DNA of 64,000 bases from Sporolactobacillus kofuensis (GTDB lineage: Bacteria > Bacillota > Bacilli > Bacillales > Sporolactobacillaceae): NCBI RefSeq assembly GCF_024125425.1, contig NZ_JAMXWN010000005.1, positions 1 to 64,000 of the forward strand, read 5' to 3'. Positions 18,763-27,518 of the stretch are shown piece after piece (the first letter of the stretch is position 1; every line of letters begins with the position of its first letter). The notes beneath the pieces were generated by a model. That model saw nothing but the letters and a program-made list of their open reading frames with translations, was not told where the DNA came from and ran no database searches. Both the position numbers and the translations under genes were made by a program.

Positions 18763-18837
18763 TCATGGAGCAAACAGTCCAAAGAAACGGATTAATCCGC
18801 GCGTTCGTTTACTTAGTAAATAAGAATCATCGGGCAT
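18763..18837 (-). CDS. Possible 24-aa microprotein upstream of spoVID (antisense)
   Basis: On the minus strand, GGAGG stands eight bases before an ATG that opens a 24-codon frame: MPDDSYLLSKRTRGLIRFFG then LFAP. It is basic, with a short hydrophobic end. Only the strong ribosome site and clean frame support it. It would be transcribed divergently from spoVID. Confidence 0.35.
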   Translation of the reverse strand: MPDDSYLLSKRTRGLIRFFGLFAP

Positions 18838-18892
18838 ATTTCCATCCTCCAAGCATAGAACATTAATAAGAATGGATGAGAGGGTGGAAGGA

Positions 18893-20365
18893 ATGTCTCA
18901 ATCTTCGAATGATCGCTTGCAGTTTTCGATAAATGAATCCGTATGGCTTCGAGATGATGCACCTGCAGACGAAATATTGTCAATGGCGCTAGAACCCGAT
19001 ATCACTGTCGAAGAAAGTTGGAATGACATCACCATTAAAGGCTTTCTTCGATTAACAGGCGAATATCGACCATCTGAGGTACAGGCAGACGGGGTAAGTG
19101 ATTTTGAAAATCAAACCGCGCCCTTCCGTACGATTGATGAAATTATGGAAACAGGCAGTGGAACGGACACGTTAGAACATCATTTTCCAATTGACATTAC
19201 GATCCCGGCAGATCGCGTGCCAAATCTGGAGAATTTATTTGTGATTATTGACTCGTTTGATTATGAGCTTTCCGAGCATCGTCATATCCAGCTGCAAGCA
19301 GACATAGCTATCACAGGTTTGTCAGAGTCGACATATCAAGAGCGCAAAGAAAAAGCAAAGGCGCCTGTTCAGGCACCGGCAGCAGAAACACAGAAGCCAA
19401 TGAAACAAGAAGCACCGCTACCAACTGAAAAACCAAAGAAACCGGTGGAAGCAGAAGCAACGGTTGAAAAACCAAAGAAACCGGTGGAAGCAGAAGCAAC
19501 GGTTGAAAAGCCAAAGAAACCGGTGGAAGCAGAAGCGAACGTTGAAAAGCCAAAGAAACCGGTGGAAGCAGAAGCAACGGTTGAAAAGCCAAAGAAACCG
19601 GTGGAAGCACAAGCAACGGTTGAAAAGCCAAAGAAACCGGTGGAAGCAGAAGCAACGGTTGAAAAGCCAAAGAAGTCGGTGGAAGCAGAAGCAAACGTTG
19701 AAAAACCAAAGAAGTCGGTAGAAAATGCTAAACCCCTTGAAAAAACAATAGCAGCTAAGAATGAAGAAGCTCTTGAAAAAGCACCTAAAGAAAAGAAACC
19801 AACCAAAAAAGGAAAAAGATTTTCCAAAGATGAGAGTTCACTTGCCGACTCTGATTTTTCATCTTATTTTGATGAGATGCCTATAAATCAATTGGGTGAT
19901 GATGAACATACTGATTTCCACTATGAGGCATTCCGCAAGAGAGAACTTGAGGATGGAGCGGATGCGTCGTCGCCGTTTGTTGCTTTTAATGAAACATCGG
20001 AGAGATCTGAAGAATTACCACAAGCGGGTCAGGCAGCACCGCAAACGGTTCCTGAAGCTGGGCAAAAGCCTTCCATTCAAAAGGAAGCTCTTCAATCTGA
20101 GGAACAGGAAAAGAAAGAAGAGGGCAAATCTTCTGAAGCGACCAGTCAGTACCTAACTAAAGTACTTGCTGGTGAAGAAAAGGATCAAAAAACTCGGGTC
20201 AAGATTTGTATTGTTCAATCGGGCGAATCGCTGGAGAGTATTTCCGAACGATACCATGTACCGGTCACGACGCTTCTGAGAAAGAATGAATTGTCCACTG
20301 GAGAAATTCAGGCAGGTGAATTGCTTTATATACCAAAAAGTTCGAAGGCAGCGAAGGATGAATAA
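18893..20365 (+). CDS. spoVID: Stage VI sporulation protein D, spore coat morphogenesis (SpoVID, 490 aa)
   Basis: Directs encasement of the forespore by coat proteins with SafA and SpoIVA. The N-terminal domain (residues 1-150) matches SpoVID: RLQFSINESVWL, LEPDITVEE, FLRLTGEYRPSE, HHFPIDITIPADRV and IIDSFDYELSEHRHIQLQADIAI. A Lys/Pro/Glu-rich linker made of eight 13-residue repeats follows (residues about 179-278), then an acidic segment and a C-terminal LysM domain (CIVQSGESLESISERYHVPV...GELLYIPKS) that binds glycan. ATG 18893 is chosen because GGTGGAAGG precedes it. The next gene overlaps the stop codon. Confidence 0.92.
   Translation: MSQSSNDRLQFSINESVWLRDDAPADEILSMALEPDITVEESWNDITIKGFLRLTGEYRPSEVQADGVSDFENQTAPFRTIDEIMETGSGTDTLEHHFPIDITIPADRVPNLENLFVIIDSFDYELSEHRHIQLQADIAITGLSESTYQERKEKAKAPVQAPAAETQKPMKQEAPLPTEKPKKPVEAEATVEKPKKPVEAEATVEKPKKPVEAEANVEKPKKPVEAEATVEKPKKPVEAQATVEKPKKPVEAEATVEKPKKSVEAEANVEKPKKSVENAKPLEKTIAAKNEEALEKAPKEKKPTKKGKRFSKDESSLADSDFSSYFDEMPINQLGDDEHTDFHYEAFRKRELEDGADASSPFVAFNETSERSEELPQAGQAAPQTVPEAGQKPSIQKEALQSEEQEKKEEGKSSEATSQYLTKVLAGEEKDQKTRVKICIVQSGESLESISERYHVPVTTLLRKNELSTGEIQAGELLYIPKSSKAAKDE
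19427..19725 (+). repeat. 39-bp tandem repeat (minisatellite) inside spoVID
   Basis: About eight copies of a 39-base unit encode EKPKKPVEAEATV-type 13-mers. Units vary slightly (AEAN, AQAT, KKSV), so the copies are recent but not identical. Confidence 0.95.
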
Positions 20366-21299
20366 TCAGCAATCTTTATTAATGTCTGCCATACAATCTA
20401 ATTACCGGTTTAAACAAATTAATAGGGTAAATGAACAACCATTCCTCATTGAAACCGAACGTGGATTGAAAAAAATCAGAATATGGGATAACGAAGCCAT
20501 GCTCAAGCTGCATTTGAAATGGCGGGAACAATTGGTTACTGATCGATTTTTTATAGACCGCATGTATGTGACACGTTCCGGTCTCCCCTTTGTTCGTGTG
20601 GGACATTACGCAGTTACGTGTCATGATGCTCCCTATGAAGTCGCTCCGATTGCGGGTCATGAGGGGCTTTGGGCAGACTTGATCACGCATCTTATGATGA
20701 GAAGTAGAAGTACCCCTGTAACTGAAGAGCATTTTTCAATGGCTAGCCATGTCCAGAATGTTTTTGAACAAGCAAAGACTTTCCAGGTTATGGACCATGA
20801 AGAATGGAAACTGATCCATTCATGCTTTTCTTCGGTATTCACGCGTGCGGAAAAGGCGGATCATCTGCGGGAATCCAATAAGCACCAAATGAAGACATTC
20901 TTACTACCAGAGGATTTCTCAAGCCATTCATGCACACAACTTTTTGATACCCTCTTCTGTGAATTAGGGCAATCACAACCAATGGATGGGTACCGCCTTT
21001 TGGCTGACCTCCTTCTTAGAGAAGCATTAGAACATGAGGAGCAGTCCGTGCATCACTTGCTCCAACATCTGAGTCGAAACGACGCCATTGACCAAAGAAG
21101 TGCAGATCTTATGCTTGCACAATGGTTTGAACCTACTGAGTGGGTTCAGTTCGTGTACAGTACTGTTCAAAAAGATCAGGGTATTCGAACTGACATTACG
21201 GTGCAAAAGTTTAAGCACGTCTGGGATCAAAAAGTACGGCTGATCCATGAATTCAGCACGCTTTTTCTGCAAACAGGAGCATCCGTTGGAGGTACATGA
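20358..21299 (+). CDS. Degenerate CotS/YsxE-like spore coat protein (313 aa)
   Basis: Lies between spoVID and ysxE and overlaps the end of spoVID by eight bases, so it is probably co-translated. The N-terminal part has the shape of the CotS/YsxE kinase-like coat family: FKQINRVNEQPFLIETERGLKKIRIW, then RFFIDRMYVTRSGLPFVRVGHYAVTCHDA. No kinase catalytic HxD-type motif is visible, and I infer it is a divergent paralogue that has lost or never had activity. The rest is helical and unrecognised. ATG 20358 with GAAGG nearby is chosen; an ATG at 20286 would overlap spoVID by 80 bases. Confidence 0.6.
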   Translation: MNNQQSLLMSAIQSNYRFKQINRVNEQPFLIETERGLKKIRIWDNEAMLKLHLKWREQLVTDRFFIDRMYVTRSGLPFVRVGHYAVTCHDAPYEVAPIAGHEGLWADLITHLMMRSRSTPVTEEHFSMASHVQNVFEQAKTFQVMDHEEWKLIHSCFSSVFTRAEKADHLRESNKHQMKTFLLPEDFSSHSCTQLFDTLFCELGQSQPMDGYRLLADLLLREALEHEEQSVHHLLQHLSRNDAIDQRSADLMLAQWFEPTEWVQFVYSTVQKDQGIRTDITVQKFKHVWDQKVRLIHEFSTLFLQTGASVGGT

Positions 21300-21300
21300 T

Positions 21301-22344
21301 TTGGGGCCAACAGTGAGTAATCAGATCAATCGAATACTTTATCAATATGACCTATACCCCCATCATTTCGACGATCAAGGAAATCTAATTAAGATTGAAA
21401 CGTATTCAGGAACATTTGCACTTAAGAGGAAAGCGCTGAATGATCAGCAAATCCGTAAGTTACAAACGGTCTATTCTCTGGCACGACAAATGACGATTGA
21501 TGCCGTTTGCCCACTTTCATCAAAATATGGCGACCTCATTATCCGCACGGATGAACTCTGCTATTATTTAATGCCCTGGTTTCGTGAGACGGTTGATGCA
21601 TCCGACTTGCTCGAACGCTATCGTCATCTCTTTATTAAAGCGGGTCAATTACATCGACAGACGCTTGAAAAAGAAACAGAGTGTATGACGCTCTATCAGG
21701 ACATGGTACGGGTGATCAATCAAAGGCAAATGGTCTGGGAGCAATTCCTGTATCAAGCAGAGCACCATGTCTATCCGTCCCCTTTCGAGCAGATGGTATT
21801 TAAATCTGCTGCGATTTATCTTGTCAATATGCAGCGTGCTCGAGATTTTTTTTCTCGTGATCACGACGACGAAGGAAAAGGCAAGCTTATGCGGCGCGCT
21901 CTATGTCATGGAAGGCTGAGTCCGTTGCATTTACTTATACAAGAAGAAAGAAGCGCCCTCACTAATTTTGAGAATAGTGAGTACGGCTTTTTTGTGGTTG
22001 AAATCGCCACTCTTTTTGAACAATCAAGTGTAACACTTGGAACGAAGAAAACGGACTGGAAAGGTTTTTTTCGATCCTATGAGGCTGCTTGTCCCATGTC
22101 AGATGAAGAGCATGAATTTCTACTTCATTTTCTATTATTTCCGAGTGCACATGCAGAGTTGCTTCAACGCTACATGCAAACAGACCAGAGGAGTGAGCAA
22201 TGGTTTGTGAGCAGATGGACGAAGCTGTGCCGTGTCCATCAAGAAATGTTTACAACAATTAAGTTGGAAATAGATGAAGAGCGCAAGAAAAAGGAAACGA
22301 TTCAAGCTGAAGTAGATAAAAAAATGAAAAATGAAGACGCGTAG
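21301..22344 (+). CDS. ysxE: Spore coat-associated protein YsxE (347 aa)
   Basis: Kinase-like coat protein of the CotS family that in B. subtilis acts with SpoVID. The N-terminal lobe matches: YDLYPHHFDDQGNLIKIETYSGTFALKRK. Later motifs are YYLMPWFRETVD and LCHGRLSPLHLLIQEERSALTNFEN, the HGR-x-x-P block that corresponds to the catalytic loop. The TTG at 21301 is preceded by GGAGG (21288-21292) at eight bases and gives a length near that of the B. subtilis protein; an ATG at 21247 lies inside the upstream gene. The last 25 residues are highly charged and coiled. Confidence 0.82.
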   Translation: MGPTVSNQINRILYQYDLYPHHFDDQGNLIKIETYSGTFALKRKALNDQQIRKLQTVYSLARQMTIDAVCPLSSKYGDLIIRTDELCYYLMPWFRETVDASDLLERYRHLFIKAGQLHRQTLEKETECMTLYQDMVRVINQRQMVWEQFLYQAEHHVYPSPFEQMVFKSAAIYLVNMQRARDFFSRDHDDEGKGKLMRRALCHGRLSPLHLLIQEERSALTNFENSEYGFFVVEIATLFEQSSVTLGTKKTDWKGFFRSYEAACPMSDEEHEFLLHFLLFPSAHAELLQRYMQTDQRSEQWFVSRWTKLCRVHQEMFTTIKLEIDEERKKKETIQAEVDKKMKNEDA

Positions 22345-22354
22345 TGCACGCCTA

Positions 22355-22537
22355 CTAGAGCCATTTTTTTAAAAAACCGACATAGATAAAGAAGAGTAGG
22401 GCGCAGAGCAGTACATCCATGGTTGTTGGCAAAAAAATAGTACGGAGTAATTGAAAAATAGCGAGTGGAAGTACAATAATACTCAAACCTTCACGACATT
22501 TTTTAAAGAACGGTTGAAAACGATTGTTCTTAAACAT
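22355..22537 (-). CDS. Small membrane protein (60 aa)
   Basis: Two hydrophobic segments (residues about 19-36, IIVLPLAIFQLLRTIFLP; 41-58, VLLCALLFFIYVGFLKKW) with basic ends. AGAGAGGTG precedes the ATG. It is convergent with ysxE. I do not recognise a family. Confidence 0.5.
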   Translation of the reverse strand: MFKNNRFQPFFKKCREGLSIIVLPLAIFQLLRTIFLPTTMDVLLCALLFFIYVGFLKKWL

Positions 22538-22640
22538 AGGGAAGCACCTCTCTGGATAGCATTTAACTTGGCTATTTGTAGTTTATGTACACTGTATGAT
22601 GCTTGTGCAAAGCCGATTATAAAAAAAATTCGAGTCAACA

Positions 22641-22670
22641 TTGACGAGAGCAGTAGAAAGTTTATATAAT
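22641..22670 (+). promoter_or_regulatory. Promoter of the valS T-box leader
   Basis: TTGACG (22641-22646) and TATAAT (22665-22670) with an 18-base spacer, close to sigma-A consensus. Confidence 0.8.
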
Positions 22671-22676
22671 GAGTAC

Positions 22677-22949
22677 AAAACACATGAGCTCATGTGCCAA
22701 AGTGAACATGCTGAGACAGGGAGTAGTACATATCTTTCAGCTAACAGAGAGAGAAGCCGATACGCTGAAAAGCTTCTTTAGCCCACGATATCGAAGTAAC
22801 CCTTGAGCAGTCTTTCTGAACAACACTTGTCGTCTAGTAGGAATGACCGGAGTTTCCGTTATCGAATGAATGAGGCGTGTTTCATGCACGTAAATTATAG
22901 GTGGTACCACGGAGCTTTCTTCGTCCTTGCGATGGAGAAAGCTCTTTTT
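22677..22949 (+). promoter_or_regulatory. T-box riboswitch of valS
   Basis: tRNA-sensing leader that permits valS transcription when uncharged tRNA-Val accumulates. Seen directly: the AGTA-containing Stem I start (gacagggagtagta), the T-box AGGTGGTACCACGG (22900-22913 region), and a terminator GAGCTTTCT/AGAAAGCTC (22912-22944) with five Ts. The T-box overlaps the terminator's left arm as an antiterminator would. A GTA triplet at 22796-22798, in the context GAA-GTA-ACC, is the candidate valine specifier codon (inference). Confidence 0.92.
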
Positions 22950-23005
22950 GACGTTCACTGACACGATGAGCATACAGTATAAGTTTCATTAAGGAGCGGT
23001 TCAGG

Positions 23006-25639
23006 ATGGATAAAGAATTAGCAACCAAATATGATCCCAGCCAGACTGAAGAAAAATGGTATAAGACTTGGCTGGAAAACGATTATTTTAAAGCAGAAGG
23101 CGATCCGGAGAAGAAACCGTATTCGATCGTTATTCCGCCACCAAACGTAACAGGTAAACTTCATCTCGGACATGCCTGGGATACAACGATGCAGGATTTG
23201 CTCATCCGGTTCAAACGGATGCAAGGCTATGATGCGCTGTATCTTCCCGGCATGGATCATGCGGGTATTGCGACACAAGCAAAGGTTGATGCGAAACTGC
23301 GTGCAGAGGGAAAGTCACGTTATGATCTTGGCCGTGAGAAATTCCTTGAAGTAGCTTGGGAATGGAAAAAAGAATATTCCACTTTTATTCGAAAACAATG
23401 GGCAAAGCTTGGCTTATCCTTGGACTATTCAAGAGAGCGATTCACACTGGATGAAGGCTTGTCAAAGGCGGTTCGCAAAGTGTTCGTTCAGCTCTATGAA
23501 AAGGGGTTGATCTACCGTGGCGCATACATCATTAACTGGGATCCGGCAGCACGGACGGCGTTGTCCGATATTGAAGTTATTTATAAAGAGGTTCCTGGCT
23601 TTCTCTGGCATGTGAATTATCCGCTATCCGATGGAACAGGTTCGATTCAGATTGCGACGACGCGTCCTGAAACTATGCTTGGAGATACCGCCATTGCGGT
23701 TCATCCTGATGATGAACGTTATAAAGATATTGTGGGCAAAACAGCCATAGTACCGATTGTGGGACGGGAGATTCCAATTGTTGCCGACAGTTACGTTGAC
23801 CAATCTTTTGGAACCGGCGCTGTGAAGATTACTCCTGCGCATGATCCAAATGACTTTGAAGTAGGCAATCGCCATCATTTACCGCGTATTCTTGTCATTG
23901 ATGAAGCCGGTAAAATGAACGAGAATGCGGGTACATATCAAGGAATGGATCGTGACGAATGCCGTAAGCAAATTGTGAAAGATCTTGAAACAGCTGGTGC
24001 GCTCGCATATGTTGAAGAACATACGCATACGGTTGGTCACTCAGAACGAACCGGTGTCGTTGTCGAACCCATTTTGTCGACGCAATGGTTTGTAAAAATG
24101 CAGCCACTCGCCGATGCATCACTCGACATGCAAAAAAGTAAGGACAAAGTAAATTTTGTTCCCGAACGTTTTGAAGGGACTTATAAGCATTGGATGGAAA
24201 ATATTCGTGATTGGTGCATCTCAAGGCAGCTATGGTGGGGTCACCGTATCCCGGCTTGGTATAACAAACAAACCGGTGAAGTTTATGTAGGAATGGAAGC
24301 GCCAAACGATATTGAGAACTGGAAACAGGATGAAGATGTCTTGGATACTTGGTTCAGTTCTGCACTCTGGCCTTTTTCAACAATGGGCTGGCCGGATGAA
24401 GAAGCTGCTGATTTCAAACATTATTTTCCAACCAACGCTCTGGTCACCGGTTATGATATTATCTTCTTCTGGGTTGCACGTATGATGTTCCAGTCCACAG
24501 AATTTACCGGCAAGAGCCCATTTAGAGATGTGCTGATTCACGGTCTCGTACGTGATGAGCAAGGACGGAAGATGAGTAAGTCGCTTGGAAATGGCATTGA
24601 TCCAATGGATGTCATTGCAAAATACGGCGCAGATGCGCTTCGCTATACATTGGCAACAGGGACAACCCCAGGTCAAGATCTCACGTTCCAATGGTCAAAA
24701 GTGGAAGCCAATTGGAACTTTGCCAATAAAATCTGGAATGCTTCACGTTTTGTCATTATGAATTTTGAAGGATTCACACTCGAAGATATGGATCTTTCTG
24801 GTGAACTTTCGGTTGCAGATCGTTGGATCATGACACGTTTGAATGCAACGATTGAAAAGGTGACGGCACTTTACGAAAGCTACGATTTCGGTGAAGCCGG
24901 CCATTACCTGTATCAATTCATCTGGGATGATTTCTGTGATTGGTACATTGAAATGGCGAAATTACCGCTTTATGGTGAAAATGATGCTGCAAAAAAGACA
25001 ACCAAATCCGTACTTACTTATGTACTGGACAAAATTTTAAAATTGCTTCATCCGATTATGCCTTTTGTAACTGAAGAAATCTGGCAGCATATCCCTCATG
25101 AAGGGGCAACGATCATGCATAGCCAATGGCCGACGGTTCATCCCGAATGGAACGATGCGGATGCTGAAAATGACATGCGCGCTCTTCAAAATGTGATCCG
25201 CTCTGTACGTAATATTCGTGCAGAAATGAATGTTGCACCAAAGAAACCAGTGGATATGCTGATCAAAACGGTATCCGATCGTGAAACAGCTATTTTCGAA
25301 GCAAACAAAGACTATATTGAACGCTTCTGCAATCCTGAGCGTTTGCTGATCAGCACGGCTATTCAAGCACCTGATAAAGCTGTTTCTGCGGTCATTTCCG
25401 GTGCGGATATTTATTTGCCACTCTCTGGATTGATCAACATTGAGGATGAAATTAGTCGGCTCATGAAAGAACTGGAGAAAATGAACGCTGAAGTAGAACG
25501 CGTGGAAAAGAAGTTAAGTAATCCAAGGTTCGTTGATAAAGCACCAGAACAAGTAGTGAACAAAGAGCGAGAAAAACAAGCAGACTATATGCAAAAACGT
25601 GATAAACTTCAGGCAAGAATTGCTGAACTTAAGGCATAA
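23006..25639 (+). CDS. valS: Valyl-tRNA synthetase (877 aa)
   Basis: Class I synthetase charging tRNA-Val. HIGH-type motif HLGHAW in [14 protein letters not shown], editing (CP1) domain with [22 protein letters not shown] motif in [14 protein letters not shown], anticodon-binding domain, and a C-terminal coiled coil (residues about 810-877). Full length, with AAGGAG upstream. Regulated by the T-box leader. Confidence 0.98.
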   Translation: MDKELATKYDPSQTEEKWYKTWLENDYFKAEGDPEKKPYSIVIPPPNVTGKLHLGHAWDTTMQDLLIRFKRMQGYDALYLPGMDHAGIATQAKVDAKLRAEGKSRYDLGREKFLEVAWEWKKEYSTFIRKQWAKLGLSLDYSRERFTLDEGLSKAVRKVFVQLYEKGLIYRGAYIINWDPAARTALSDIEVIYKEVPGFLWHVNYPLSDGTGSIQIATTRPETMLGDTAIAVHPDDERYKDIVGKTAIVPIVGREIPIVADSYVDQSFGTGAVKITPAHDPNDFEVGNRHHLPRILVIDEAGKMNENAGTYQGMDRDECRKQIVKDLETAGALAYVEEHTHTVGHSERTGVVVEPILSTQWFVKMQPLADASLDMQKSKDKVNFVPERFEGTYKHWMENIRDWCISRQLWWGHRIPAWYNKQTGEVYVGMEAPNDIENWKQDEDVLDTWFSSALWPFSTMGWPDEEAADFKHYFPTNALVTGYDIIFFWVARMMFQSTEFTGKSPFRDVLIHGLVRDEQGRKMSKSLGNGIDPMDVIAKYGADALRYTLATGTTPGQDLTFQWSKVEANWNFANKIWNASRFVIMNFEGFTLEDMDLSGELSVADRWIMTRLNATIEKVTALYESYDFGEAGHYLYQFIWDDFCDWYIEMAKLPLYGENDAAKKTTKSVLTYVLDKILKLLHPIMPFVTEEIWQHIPHEGATIMHSQWPTVHPEWNDADAENDMRALQNVIRSVRNIRAEMNVAPKKPVDMLIKTVSDRETAIFEANKDYIERFCNPERLLISTAIQAPDKAVSAVISGADIYLPLSGLINIEDEISRLMKELEKMNAEVERVEKKLSNPRFVDKAPEQVVNKEREKQADYMQKRDKLQARIAELKA

Positions 25640-25763
25640 CTGTAGATAGAGAATTGAATAGTCATGAATGCTTACGGAGACATCCACTTGACAAAATAAC
25701 GAATACGGTGATTAGAGAAAATGGATGACTTCCGTTAAAGATCTTTATATAAACAGATTATGG

Positions 25764-25805
25764 ACACGATGATCACTAAGTATTATTTCTACTTGATCAT
25801 CGTGT
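25764..25805 (+). other. Perfect 12-bp inverted repeat between valS and folC
   Basis: ACACGATGATCA (25764-25775) pairs with TGATCATCGTGT (25794-25805) around an 18-base loop. No T run follows. It may protect or process the valS 3' end. Confidence 0.6.
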
Positions 25806-25836
25806 AAAATAAGAATGGACCATTCAATCACTGATG

Positions 25837-25873
25837 ACGGTGGTGGGAGCTGACTGCCCGCCACCGTTTTTTT
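25837..25873 (+). terminator. Terminator of valS
   Basis: ACGGTGG-GGG (25837-25847) pairs with CCC-CCACCGT (25857-25867), with one mismatch, followed by seven Ts. The rest of the 387-base gap before folC shows no gene. Confidence 0.85.
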
Positions 25874-26026
25874 ACAAAGATAAGAAAAGCAGTGAAGATG
25901 CGGGACATCGCTCAGTTGTTCCTAATAATTAGAAAGAATTGTGTAATTTTTGATAAGTTCAGATCAGTTCGATCTCTGCGCATAGTGACATCACGATAAA
26001 TCATTTAGTTAACTGGAGGGCTAATC

Positions 26027-27337
26027 ATGTTTGAAACAATTGATGAAACACTACAATGGATACACGGTTTAATTCCCCATGGGATCAAACCCGGAACAAA
26101 AAGGATGGAATGGATGCTGACAAAGCTTGGAAATCCGGAAAAAACGATGCGCACCATCCATGTTGGAGGAACCAACGGTAAAGGTTCGACGGTATGCTAT
26201 CTTTGGCATATTTTTGAGGCAGCCGGTTTCAAGGTTGGTACCTATATATCTCCTTACATTACAACCTTTAATGAACGAATGATGGTAAATGGAACGCCGA
26301 TCAGTAACGATGATCTTGTGAGAGCGGCTAATAGTGTTTACCCATTGACGCTTGCAGTTGATCAAGAAACTGATCTGGGTACTCCAACGGAATTTGAAGT
26401 GGTGACCATGATCAGCTTTGTCTATTTCGGTCAGCTTAATCCGTGTGATCTTGTTATTTATGAAGTAGGTCTTGGTGGGCGATTGGATTCGACGAATGTG
26501 ATTCATCCGCTTGTTTCCGTGATTACAAATGTTGCTATGGATCATATGAAATTACTTGGCAACACCATTTCAGAAATTGCCTTCGAGAAGGCAGGGATTA
26601 TTAAAGAAGGTGTTGGCATTGTCACTTCTGCAGAACATCCCGATGCACTTCAGGTGATCCGTGGGAAAGCGGAGGAAAAGAAAGCAAAACTGTTTGTCCT
26701 TGGACAGGAATTTCAGGTACATGCACATGGTCATGACGAACAGGGGGAACATTTTGATTTTGAATCGACGATTTTTACTCGATCTGATCTTACCATTCAT
26801 ATGAAAGGCGAACATCAACTGAAAAATGCGGCTGCAGCACTAATGGCTGTCGGATATCTTAAAAATTACTGCGGAATTGAGGTTGATGATCAAGCAATAC
26901 AGACCGGGCTTGAGCATGCAGCATGGCCGGGACGATTTGAACGGATGTTAAAAAAACCACTTGTAATCATTGATGGTGCACATAATGTCCAGGGAACTGA
27001 GGCACTTGTGAATACGGTAAAAAGGTACTATTCCGGCAAAAAAATTCATTTGCTCTATGCCGCTTTGCAAGATAAAGAGTATGTGAAAATGATCCGATTG
27101 ATTGAGACAGTAGTTCATGACGTAACCCTGACAACATTTGATTATCCTCGTGCTGCAAGCAGCGACCTTCTCTATGCTGCTTCGCTGCACAAATTAAAAA
27201 GTAATCAGGCCAACTGGAAATCTGCGTTACATCAGCTGATGCAACAAACCAATGAAGATGAGATGCTGCTTGTTTGCGGTTCACTCTATTTTATTGCCGT
27301 TGTTCGACATGAACTATTACATCTGCAAAGCTTGTAA
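26027..27337 (+). CDS. folC: Folylpolyglutamate synthase/dihydrofolate synthase (436 aa)
   Basis: Adds glutamate to folates (and to dihydropteroate). Mur-ligase fold: P-loop VGGTNGKGSTV, substrate block SPYITTFNERM, conserved EVGLGGRLDSTNV and MDHMKLLGNTISEIAFEKAGIIK, and the C-terminal domain start AWPGRFERM with IIDGAHNVQG. GGAGG precedes the ATG. Confidence 0.95.
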   Translation: MFETIDETLQWIHGLIPHGIKPGTKRMEWMLTKLGNPEKTMRTIHVGGTNGKGSTVCYLWHIFEAAGFKVGTYISPYITTFNERMMVNGTPISNDDLVRAANSVYPLTLAVDQETDLGTPTEFEVVTMISFVYFGQLNPCDLVIYEVGLGGRLDSTNVIHPLVSVITNVAMDHMKLLGNTISEIAFEKAGIIKEGVGIVTSAEHPDALQVIRGKAEEKKAKLFVLGQEFQVHAHGHDEQGEHFDFESTIFTRSDLTIHMKGEHQLKNAAAALMAVGYLKNYCGIEVDDQAIQTGLEHAAWPGRFERMLKKPLVIIDGAHNVQGTEALVNTVKRYYSGKKIHLLYAALQDKEYVKMIRLIETVVHDVTLTTFDYPRAASSDLLYAASLHKLKSNQANWKSALHQLMQQTNEDEMLLVCGSLYFIAVVRHELLHLQSL

Positions 27338-27415
27338 AAGATGTATTTTTCAGAAAAAGAAAAGACGGTGTTCATCAGCATATTTTGTAAAAAGTTGAGA
27401 AGGTTTTGAAAAAGC

Positions 27416-27444
27416 TTTTCATCTTGTCCTTATTTTGCTACAAT
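27416..27444 (+). promoter_or_regulatory. Candidate promoter of the diguanylate cyclase gene
   Basis: TTTTCA (27416-27421), 17-base spacer, TACAAT (27439-27444). The -35 match is modest. Confidence 0.4.
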
Positions 27445-27518
27445 ACACTTAGTAAAATAGTCTTAGAACAGTTTCAACTAAGAAAATCGCACAAGTCATT
27501 ATAAAGGGGGAAGTGCGA

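Noticed and set aside
19427-19725. CRISPR-like array
   Set aside because: The 39-base units abut without unique spacers and are in frame with SpoVID, so they are a coding minisatellite.
19311-19827. Two antisense frames across the spoVID repeats
   Set aside because: The 39-bp repeat keeps several frames open by periodicity; products are simple repeats of LLLPPVSLAF or GFFGFSTVASAST type.
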